Of a stretch of DNA of 5,372 bases, positions 1 to 5,372 are shown one piece after another. Every line of letters begins with the position of its first letter. The first letter of the stretch is position 1. Location of the stretch: contig JAQUUV010000155.1 in NCBI GenBank assembly GCA_028693695.1, positions 1-5,372 on the forward strand. The letters run 5' to 3'. The notes beneath the pieces are model-generated. The model saw only the letters and a program-made list of their open reading frames with translations. It ran no database searches and had not been told where the DNA came from. The position numbers and the translations under genes were made by a program. This DNA is from Syntrophomonas sp. (GTDB lineage: Bacteria; Bacillota; Syntrophomonadia; Syntrophomonadales; Syntrophomonadaceae).

Positions 1-369
1 TATAATCAGGATCCTCGCCTTTATGTATATGATTTGGGTCAGGAATGGAAAAACATGACCGGTTTACCCATGGTATTTTCGGTGTGGGCCATACGTAGGG
101 ATTTTGCTGAGAAGAATCTAGAACAGGTCAAAATAATAAAGGAAACCTTTGTTGATTGCATGAATTATAGTTTGGAGCATATTGAGGATGTAGCATCTAA
201 AGCGGCACAGTGGGAAAATTTTCCGGCCAGCTATCTGGTAGACTACTTTAACAGCCTCCGTTTTGATTTTGATAAGGGGAAGCAGGAGGGACTATTGGAG
301 TACTATAGACAGGCTCATAGGCTAGGTCTAATAGAGGAAGTGCCTCCGCTTACTATATTGGATATATAG
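1..369 (+). CDS. mqnA: Chorismate dehydratase MqnA, C-terminal part (5' end outside window)
   Basis: This is the last 122 codons of a menaquinone biosynthesis protein of the MqnA/MqnD periplasmic-binding-protein-like fold. MqnA dehydrates chorismate to 3-[(1-carboxyvinyl)oxy]benzoate, the first step of the futalosine pathway, in the cytoplasm. The reading frame is open from base 1, and the family signature lies across the first ATG/TTG codons: a YDLGQEW segment followed by TGLPMVFSVWAIRRDF, matching the MqnA motif W..(m/w)TGLP.VFAVWA.R. The TTG at 34 sits inside this conserved block and is therefore not a real start. The C-terminal end (YLVDYFNSLRFDF, then a helix ending in a short hydrophobic tail) is what MqnA proteins usually show, and the stop TAG at 367-369 looks natural. 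MqnD shares the fold, but this motif and the adjacent mqnC favour MqnA. The first half of the protein, with most substrate contacts, cannot be examined here. Confidence 0.88.
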   Translation, partial: YNQDPRLYVYDLGQEWKNMTGLPMVFSVWAIRRDFAEKNLEQVKIIKETFVDCMNYSLEHIEDVASKAAQWENFPASYLVDYFNSLRFDFDKGKQEGLLEYYRQAHRLGLIEEVPPLTILDI

Positions 370-375
370 AATAGG

Positions 376-1458
376 ATGGATATTTTGAATACACAGAACT
401 TATTAAATGACATTATGACAGGACGCCGCATGAGCGAGGATGATTTCCTCGCCCTATATCAATATGGAGATTTATTGGACATCGCCCGAGCTGCTAATCA
501 GGTACGTGATCAGAGGTTCCCAGGCAATATTATAAGCTTTATAATAGACCGGAACATTAATTATACCAACGTATGTTCCTGCGCCTGTAAATTTTGCGCC
601 TTTTTTCGCAAAGCGGAGGACGAGGATGCCTACGTAATCGACCAGGAGACTTTGTTTGCCAAAGTGGAAGAGGCGATAGAACTCGGGGCTACCCAATTGA
701 TGATACAGGGTGGTCTTAACGAGGCCTTGGGCATTGATTTTTATGAAGATATGTTTAGCAGTATAAAATCAAGGTATAATCTGACTATTCATTCGTTGAC
801 TGCACCCGAAATTGTTTTCGTTGCTAAAAATTCCGGCTTATCTATCCGGGAAACCCTTTTGCGTTTACAAGCGGCGGGACTTGATTCGCTTCCTGGCGGG
901 GGCGCCGAGGTTCTCCATGATGATGTCCGTGCCCAGATTAGTCCTAATAAGATTAAAAGCGCCCAGTGGCTGGAAGTAATGAAAACGGCCCATGAAATTG
1001 GCATGCCCAGCACCGCTACCATGATGATGGGAAGTGTGGACAAATTAGAACACCGTATTCACCATCTGCAAAAAGTGAGGGAACTGCAGGATGAAACCGG
1101 GGGCTTTCGAGCTTTTATTGCCTGGTCATACCAACCCGGTAACAATGAACTGCTGGGCAAAAAATTATCCTCTCTGGAATATCTGCGTTTTTTAGCCCTA
1201 TCCAGGTTGTACTTGGACAACATAGAACATATTCAGGGTTCCTGGCTAACCCAGGGACAAAGAGTTGGACAGCTTACCCTGTTTTTTGGCGCCGACGACC
1301 TGGGGAGCATTATGATCGAAGAAAATGTGGTTCGCTCAGCAGGATTGAATTTTAAGATGAAGAAAGAAGAAATGATAGGATTGATTAGAGAAACTGGCAA
1401 GATTGCGGCCCAGAGAGATACCCAGTATAATATTTTGAAGACCTATCAGCATAAATAG
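376..1458 (+). CDS. mqnC: Cyclic dehypoxanthinylfutalosine synthase MqnC (radical SAM)
   Basis: A 360-residue radical SAM enzyme of normal family length. MqnC uses a 4Fe-4S cluster and S-adenosylmethionine to cyclise dehypoxanthinylfutalosine (DHFL) to the spirocyclic cyclic-DHFL in the futalosine pathway. The cluster motif CxxxCxxC is C67, C71 and C74, followed by AFFR, which is typical of the MqnC/MqnE/CofG/CofH group. An extra cysteine, C69, lies inside the motif. Other family blocks are QGGLNEALGIDFYEDMF (111-127), the LPGGGAEVL segment (172-180), PSTATMMMGSVD (211-222) and FIAWSYQPGN (247-256). The GGGAE and AWSYQPGN blocks favour MqnC over MqnE. The ATG at 376 is six bases after the mqnA stop and has no good ribosome binding site (only AGG touching the ATG), so translation may depend on coupling to mqnA. 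It is chosen because the residues before the conserved GRRMSEDDFLALY block have the usual length. ATGs at 415 and 430 are weaker alternatives. Confidence 0.93.
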   Translation: MDILNTQNLLNDIMTGRRMSEDDFLALYQYGDLLDIARAANQVRDQRFPGNIISFIIDRNINYTNVCSCACKFCAFFRKAEDEDAYVIDQETLFAKVEEAIELGATQLMIQGGLNEALGIDFYEDMFSSIKSRYNLTIHSLTAPEIVFVAKNSGLSIRETLLRLQAAGLDSLPGGGAEVLHDDVRAQISPNKIKSAQWLEVMKTAHEIGMPSTATMMMGSVDKLEHRIHHLQKVRELQDETGGFRAFIAWSYQPGNNELLGKKLSSLEYLRFLALSRLYLDNIEHIQGSWLTQGQRVGQLTLFFGADDLGSIMIEENVVRSAGLNFKMKKEEMIGLIRETGKIAAQRDTQYNILKTYQHK

Positions 1459-1463
1459 GGGGT
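1457..1463 (+). promoter_or_regulatory. Ribosome binding site of the MTAP-like gene
   Basis: AGGGGGT overlaps the mqnC stop codon (TAG at 1456-1458) and ends nine bases before the ATG at 1473. This is a good Shine-Dalgarno match at normal spacing and it supports that start codon. The overlap with the stop of mqnC suggests that translation of the two genes is linked. Confidence 0.6.
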
Positions 1464-1472
1464 AACCTAGCG

Positions 1473-2327
1473 ATGAATATTCCTGCATGTGTTTTTGCCT
1501 TGATTGGCGGATCCAGTACCTTGAGCATTGATATGCCTGAAGAGCTTAATCTAGATTATGTAGAGGTCAGGAAGACTGGCCTGGTTTTTTCCACCCCCTT
1601 TGGCTCCAGCCCGGAATTTAAATTCATGCTATTGAAAACAGATGATGGGGACAAAAAAGTCTTGAGCTGCCGGATGCACGGCTGGAGAAGTGGAGTCAGT
1701 CGGGCCGATGCTTCCCGGCAGGTATTCTGGGTCTTAAAAGAAGCGGGTGTTAAAAGGGTCTTGGTAGAAGGCGGCGTAGGTGCGGTGAATCACCTGCTCA
1801 GACCCCGAGATCTGGTAATACCGCATGATTATATGGACTTTTCAGTTCGCAAAGATGTAGGATTGGGGGATAGACATTTACTCATCATGCGGGATTCAAT
1901 GTGCCCCAGTATGAGAAAATTAATATACAGCCTTGGAGAAGAAAAATGGCAGGGACGAGTGTTTGACCGCAGTATTTATGTAAATACGGATGGACGCCAT
2001 TTTGAAAGCCCGGCTGAAATTAACCTATTCAAGATGGCAGGGGCGGATGTCGTTGGACAGAGCCTTTGTCCCGAGGTTTATCTGGCCCGTGAGATCGGAG
2101 CCTGTTATGCCGGAGTCTATTTAGTGGTTAATTATGCGGAAGGAATCGTTAGTCCCTGGCAGCATCAGGAACTGGCCGAAATTTACTACAGCGAAGGATA
2201 TGAGCTGGGCAAGCTCTTATTTGCAATTCTGAGGCGACTGCCGTTGGAACGGGAGTGCCAGTGCGCCGAGCTCAGGAAAGATACTCTGTTGACAGGTATA
2301 TATAAGGAGGAAACAAATGGAGAATAA
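1473..2327 (+). CDS. MTAP/PNP-family purine nucleoside phosphorylase-like protein, candidate futalosine-cleaving enzyme
   Basis: A 284-residue protein of the trimeric nucleoside phosphorylase superfamily (PNP_UDP_1), closest in pattern to 5'-methylthioadenosine phosphorylase (MTAP). Family marks are the N-terminal strand with GGSS (12-15), STPFGSSPEF (40-49), MHG (68-70), a glycine-rich EGGVGAVNHLLRPRDLVIP segment (99-117), GRHFESPAEI (174-183) and ADVVGQSLCPEVYLAREIG (191-209), then VVNYAEG (218-224). Aligned by eye to human MTAP, phosphate ligands Arg60 and Thr93 become Met68 and Gly100, Met196 becomes Gln196, and base-binding Asp220 and Asp222 become Asn220 and Ala222. His61 (His69) is kept. 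Asn at the base position is a feature of 6-oxopurine enzymes. The gene lies 14 bases after mqnC, so removal of hypoxanthine from futalosine is a plausible role; this is inference. Ordinary methylthioadenosine, methylthioinosine or inosine salvage is the main alternative. Family membership is sure, substrate is not. Confidence 0.85.
   Translation: MNIPACVFALIGGSSTLSIDMPEELNLDYVEVRKTGLVFSTPFGSSPEFKFMLLKTDDGDKKVLSCRMHGWRSGVSRADASRQVFWVLKEAGVKRVLVEGGVGAVNHLLRPRDLVIPHDYMDFSVRKDVGLGDRHLLIMRDSMCPSMRKLIYSLGEEKWQGRVFDRSIYVNTDGRHFESPAEINLFKMAGADVVGQSLCPEVYLAREIGACYAGVYLVVNYAEGIVSPWQHQELAEIYYSEGYELGKLLFAILRRLPLERECQCAELRKDTLLTGIYKEETNGE
2304..2310 (+). promoter_or_regulatory. Strong ribosome binding site of the UPF0182 gene
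   Basis: A perfect AAGGAGG lies six bases before the ATG at 2317 and inside the last codons of the MTAP-like gene. It fixes the start of the UPF0182 protein and shows that this gene has its own efficient initiation site even though it overlaps the gene before it. Confidence 0.8.
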
Positions 2328-5070
2328 ATCTAATAGCAGCTTTACAAAAATCTTGGTTATCCTAGTGGTTTTAGGGTGCATATCCAGCCTTTCTAATTAT
2401 TATATAGATTGGTTATGGTTCAAATCTTTGCAATTTGAAAGCGTTTTTACGACCACTTTGTTAAGTAAAATGGCCTTGGTTGCAGGTGTATTTGTGCTGT
2501 CATTTCTATTCTTCTGGTTTAACCTGCAGTTGACCAAAAGAAATATCAGACCTGAATCGGAAAGAGCGGATGAGACTGAAGAAGGCAGAAAAATAATATA
2601 TCTTAATCCCCAAGTGACAAGTTGGACTCAATTTCTGAAGGGTAAGAGTTCCAAATGGGTCTTTGTGGGCATCAGTCTCGTGAGTGCATTTATGGTCAGC
2701 GGTGCCCTGGGGGATAAGTGGATTGTAGTGCAGCAGTTTATTCACCGGGTTTCCTTCGGAATAAGCGACCCGGTTTTTAACCGAGATCTGGGTTATTACT
2801 TTTTCAACCTGTCTTTTTATGAGTTTATCTACAGCACGCTAATGGTTGTCCTGGTTCTTACCGTGGTAATTGTAGGAATGGTGTACCTGGTTAATGCCAC
2901 TACGGATCTCTTTCTTTTAGAATGGAAGCAGTTTACCTTTGCCAAGAGTCATCTGGCTGTTTTGGTGGCGGCTATATTTGCCCTGAAAGCTTGGGGTTAT
3001 AAGCTGGCTACCTATGAAGTTCTTTTCTCGTCCCACGGAATCGTTTACGGAGCAACCTATACCGATATTTACGCCCGTCTGTTAGCCAACCGGGTTCTTT
3101 TGATAGTTGCCTTATTGGTTGCACTTATGATTGTGGTAAATATCTTTGTTAAAAGATTCACCTGGATACTATACAGCATAGGGGTTTGGGTAGTAGTAGC
3201 AGTTCTTTTGGCAGGGGTTTATCCTACGGCAATTCAAAAACTGGTAGTTCAACCCAATGAATTTAATAAAGAGAAACCGTATATAGAATCCGCCATTAAG
3301 TTTACCCGCCAGGCTTATCAGCTGGATGAAGTGGAAAACAAGGAATTTAAAATCGATAACAACCTGACTACAGCAGACATTAAAAACAATAGTGCTACGA
3401 TAGATAATATTCGGCTGTGGGATTGGGAACCATTACAGAGTACGTATAAAAGCTTGCAGGAACTGCGACCATATTACGTCTTTAACGATGTGGATATTGA
3501 CCGCTACAAAGTTGATGGCAGATACCGGCAGGTAATGCTATCTGCTCGCGAAATTGAACAAAACAACCTTCCCGATCAAGCTAAAACCTGGATCGGCCAG
3601 CGTCTAATGTATACTCACGGCTATGGCGTAGTAATGAGTCCCGTAACCGAGATGGCACAGGAAGGTTTACCTAAATTCTTTATTAAGGATATTCCGCCCC
3701 AATTTAGCACGGATATTAAAATTACTCGGCCAGAGATTTACTTTGGCGAAAAGACGAATACCTATATTATGGTCAATACTAAACAAAAAGAATTTGATTA
3801 TCCGATGGGTGCTGAAAACATCTACAGCCAATATGAGGGTAATAATGGCATAGAAATTAAATCCTGGCCGCGCCGCTTGCTGTTAAGCTGGGTTTTGAAA
3901 GACTACAAGATGATTCTTTCTTCCGATATTAGTAATAGCAGCCAGGTGCTGCTAAACCGCAATCTTGTCGCTAGGGTTAATAAGGTAGCTCCTTACCTGA
4001 CCTATGATGGTGATCCTTATATAGTTGTTAATACCGATGGTAAATTGTACTGGATGCTGGACGCTTACACTAAATCTGGTAAATACCCTTATTCTCAACC
4101 TTTTGACCCAGCGGGCAACAATTATATACGCAATGCGGTTAAAGTAGTCTGTGACGCCTATACTGGAGAATTGAGTTTTTATGTATCAGATGCAAATGAT
4201 CCAATTATTCAGACCTATCAAAAAATATTTCCGAGTTTATATAAGCCCCTGACAGATATGCCAAGCGGACTTATGTCGCACATCAGATATCCGGTAGACT
4301 TATTTTCAATACAGGCAGAAATATATCGCAACTACCATATGAGCGATCCAGGGGTATTTTTTATCAAAGAAGATAACTGGGTTGTGCCTGGTGAATTGGT
4401 AGGAGGCAAAGAGAAACAGATCGAACCATATTACCTGGTTACGCGTTTACCAGGTGAAAAAGAGGCCGAATATATTCTCATGCTGCCCTATACACCCAAC
4501 GGCAGACCTAACATGATAGCCTGGATGTGTGCCCGGATGGATGGTGAAGGCTACGGTAAAAAGTTGGTCTACCGCTTCCCGAAACAGGAGACGGTCTATG
4601 GGCCTATGCAGATTGAATCGCGGATAAATCAGGATACCGAGATATCACGTCAGCTGACCCTGTGGGATCAAAAGGGCTCCAGTGCTATACGTGGAAATCT
4701 CCTGGTTATACCGATTAATAATTCTATCCTATATATTGAACCACTCTATCTGCAGTCGCAAAACAGTCAAATGCCTGAACTGAAAAGGATTATTGCTGCC
4801 TACGGAAATAAAGTGGTTATGGAAGAAACCTTGGACAAGGCATTGATAGCCATTTTTGGTGGTGAACAGCAGCCTGCAACGGTTAGCCCGGCCACCCCTT
4901 CTGTGAATGCAGGTGCTCCGGCCAATACCGTACAAGAACTATCGAAACTGGCCCGTCAGTACTACGACCAAGCCAATGAACGCTTGAAAGCAGGAGATTG
5001 GGCCGGATATGGCGACAACATCAATAAATTAAACGACACCATAAAGAATTTAGAAGCTATCACAAAATAG
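2317..5070 (+). CDS. UPF0182 family (COG1615) large integral membrane protein, function unknown
   Basis: A 917-residue protein with the full architecture of the UPF0182 family, whose members are usually about 850-1000 residues. Hydrophobic segments predicted as membrane helices lie near 11-29, 50-70, 112-132, 169-192, 211-229, 259-277 and 281-301. The rest, about 600 residues, is soluble and probably faces outside the cell. Family blocks include DPVFNRDLGYYFFNL (151-165), VYPTAIQKLVVQPNE (301-315), NIRLWDWEPL (364-373), DVDIDRY (391-397), RQVMLSARE (404-412), YTHGYGVVMSPV (432-443) and PEIYFGE (472-478). A Pro/Ala/Thr-rich linker (about 850-871) leads to a C-terminal amphipathic helical tail (872-917), as in other members. 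The biochemical role of the family is not known to me. The gene overlaps the preceding one by 11 bases, which points to co-transcription with the mqn genes. A link to menaquinone or membrane electron transfer would be guesswork from position only. Confidence 0.93.
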   Translation: MENKSNSSFTKILVILVVLGCISSLSNYYIDWLWFKSLQFESVFTTTLLSKMALVAGVFVLSFLFFWFNLQLTKRNIRPESERADETEEGRKIIYLNPQVTSWTQFLKGKSSKWVFVGISLVSAFMVSGALGDKWIVVQQFIHRVSFGISDPVFNRDLGYYFFNLSFYEFIYSTLMVVLVLTVVIVGMVYLVNATTDLFLLEWKQFTFAKSHLAVLVAAIFALKAWGYKLATYEVLFSSHGIVYGATYTDIYARLLANRVLLIVALLVALMIVVNIFVKRFTWILYSIGVWVVVAVLLAGVYPTAIQKLVVQPNEFNKEKPYIESAIKFTRQAYQLDEVENKEFKIDNNLTTADIKNNSATIDNIRLWDWEPLQSTYKSLQELRPYYVFNDVDIDRYKVDGRYRQVMLSAREIEQNNLPDQAKTWIGQRLMYTHGYGVVMSPVTEMAQEGLPKFFIKDIPPQFSTDIKITRPEIYFGEKTNTYIMVNTKQKEFDYPMGAENIYSQYEGNNGIEIKSWPRRLLLSWVLKDYKMILSSDISNSSQVLLNRNLVARVNKVAPYLTYDGDPYIVVNTDGKLYWMLDAYTKSGKYPYSQPFDPAGNNYIRNAVKVVCDAYTGELSFYVSDANDPIIQTYQKIFPSLYKPLTDMPSGLMSHIRYPVDLFSIQAEIYRNYHMSDPGVFFIKEDNWVVPGELVGGKEKQIEPYYLVTRLPGEKEAEYILMLPYTPNGRPNMIAWMCARMDGEGYGKKLVYRFPKQETVYGPMQIESRINQDTEISRQLTLWDQKGSSAIRGNLLVIPINNSILYIEPLYLQSQNSQMPELKRIIAAYGNKVVMEETLDKALIAIFGGEQQPATVSPATPSVNAGAPANTVQELSKLARQYYDQANERLKAGDWAGYGDNINKLNDTIKNLEAITK

Positions 5071-5073
5071 ATG

Positions 5074-5097
5074 AGCGTGTTACGGGCGTGTTACGGG
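5074..5097 (+). repeat. 11-bp perfect tandem duplication beside the palindrome
   Basis: The unit CGTGTTACGGG occurs twice head to tail, at 5076-5086 and 5087-5097, starting six bases after the UPF0182 stop. The second copy runs into the left arm of the inverted repeat. The block AGCGTGTTA (5074-5082) also recurs at the start of the right arm (5134-5142) and, reversed, at the end of the left arm (5109-5117). It therefore looks like partial extra copies of the palindrome's ends. Confidence 0.75.
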
Positions 5098-5158
5098 GAC
5101 GGTCCTTTTAACACGCTCTATGTATTTGAAAACAGCGTGTTAAAAGGACCGTCCCCGT
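5093..5158. repeat. Perfect 25-bp inverted repeat, REP/MITE-like palindrome
   Basis: The arms 5093-5117 and 5134-5158 are perfect reverse complements, separated by a 16-base loop (5118-5133). The core of the left arm is GGGGACGGTCCTTTTAAC. The hairpin would be very stable, but no T-run follows the right arm (it continues GTCTACATG), so it is not a standard intrinsic terminator. From memory, GGGGACGGT(T/C)C(T)TTT-type palindromes ending in a GTGT/ACAC edge occur in many copies in Clostridia and other bacteria, often linked to IS200-like REP-associated transposases. I cannot confirm copy number here. It may still protect the 3' end of the operon mRNA or slow transcription. Confidence 0.8.
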
Positions 5159-5185
5159 GTCTACATGTCTGTTAACAGGAAGGAT

Positions 5186-5191
5186 GGAGAG
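5186..5191 (+). promoter_or_regulatory. Ribosome binding site deciding the GTG start of the GDSL hydrolase
   Basis: GGAGAG ends six bases before the GTG at 5198, a normal spacing. The alternative in-frame ATG at 5165 has only the palindrome edge upstream and no Shine-Dalgarno match, so the GTG is preferred. Confidence 0.55.
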
Positions 5192-5197
5192 ACTAAA

Positions 5198-5372
5198 GTG
5201 CAAGCTGATACGATAAAGGTAGTATGCCTGGGGGATAGTATAACGTGGGGATTTCCACACGGAACAGAATACTCCTGGGTTAGAATGTTGGATGATGCGC
5301 TATCCGGTGAGGTGATCAACCAGGGCATTAATGGCAACACCACTTCCGATATGCTAGATCGGTTTAACCGGG
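5198..5372 (+). CDS. SGNH/GDSL-family hydrolase, N-terminal part (3' end outside window)
   Basis: The first 58 codons of a GDSL-type lipase/esterase of the SGNH hydrolase fold. The frame opens as VQADTIKVVCLGDSITWGFP. Strand one leads into block I, GDSITWG (residues 12-18), whose serine (residue 14) is the expected nucleophile. INQGINGNTTSDML further on resembles block II (N.G..G.T...), with the glycine and asparagine that form the oxyanion hole. Such enzymes remove acyl or acetyl groups from lipids, carbohydrates or cell-wall material; the substrate cannot be told from this fragment. No signal peptide is visible, so a cytoplasmic enzyme of the TesA/arylesterase-like type is likely. GTG at 5198 is chosen for its ribosome binding site; an in-frame ATG at 5165 would add 11 polar residues. 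The gene follows a 127-base intergenic stretch with a palindrome and may be a separate transcription unit. Confidence 0.85.
   Translation, partial: MQADTIKVVCLGDSITWGFPHGTEYSWVRMLDDALSGEVINQGINGNTTSDMLDRFNR

Noticed and set aside
34..369. TTG at 34 as the true start of a 111-residue protein
   Set aside because: The frame is open to base 1 and the conserved MqnA block includes the residues before this codon, so it is the tail of a longer gene cut by the window edge.
472..1043. Two minus-strand open frames (472-696 and 789-1043) inside mqnC
   Set aside because: They lie wholly opposite a well-conserved gene and their translations show no recognisable family or ribosome binding site.
2289..2294. 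TTGACA as a -35 box for a promoter before the UPF0182 gene
   Set aside because: No TATAAT-like element lies at 16-18 bases downstream; the TATATATAA that follows is only a few bases away.
2506..4935. Minus-strand open frames at 2506-2745 and 4729-4935 inside the UPF0182 gene
   Set aside because: They are antisense to conserved or continuous UPF0182 coding sequence and have no protein-like features of their own.
5126..5160. TTGAAA in the palindrome loop as a -35 box for the GDSL gene
   Set aside because: The region 17 bases downstream is the GC-rich right arm with no -10-like sequence.
5093..5165. Rho-independent terminator for the mqn-UPF0182 operon
   Set aside because: The hairpin is strong, but no T-rich tract follows either arm at the right place; a terminator role cannot be claimed from sequence alone.
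5161..5343. Minus-strand open frame of 60 residues
   Set aside because: It is opposite the start of the GDSL hydrolase, whose block I motif makes the + strand frame clearly the real one.

Overview
The window looks like part of an anaerobic, low-to-mid G+C Firmicute of the Clostridia class, with a flavour of Syntrophomonas, Desulfotomaculum or Pelotomaculum. I base this on protein character, gene order and strong AGGAGG-type ribosome binding sites; I could not run a search. All genes read on the + strand, and both window edges cut through a gene.

Bases 1-2327 hold a piece of the futalosine (mqn) route to menaquinone. First comes the 3' end of mqnA (chorismate dehydratase). Six bases later comes complete mqnC, the radical SAM cyclic dehypoxanthinylfutalosine synthase. 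Fourteen bases after that is a nucleoside phosphorylase-like protein of the MTAP/PNP family. MqnC needs a substrate from which the purine base has already been removed, so a purine nucleoside-cleaving enzyme beside mqnC is a natural candidate for that missing step. Its purine-pocket and phosphate-pocket residues differ from true MTAP in a direction that fits a 6-oxopurine substrate and possibly hydrolysis rather than phosphorolysis. This is the most interesting lead in the window.

Bases 2317-5070 encode a large UPF0182 (COG1615) protein of 917 residues: seven predicted membrane helices, a long extracytoplasmic region and a short C-terminal helical tail. Its start overlaps the MTAP-like gene by 11 bases behind a perfect AAGGAGG, so it is probably translated as part of the same operon. 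Its function is unknown.

Bases 5071-5197 are intergenic. They carry a perfect 25-bp inverted repeat with a 16-base loop, flanked by an 11-bp tandem duplication. It has no T-tract and looks like a dispersed REP/MITE-like palindrome rather than a simple terminator. After it, the start of an SGNH/GDSL-family hydrolase gene runs off the right edge.

No tRNA, rRNA, CRISPR array, transposase gene or riboswitch was seen.
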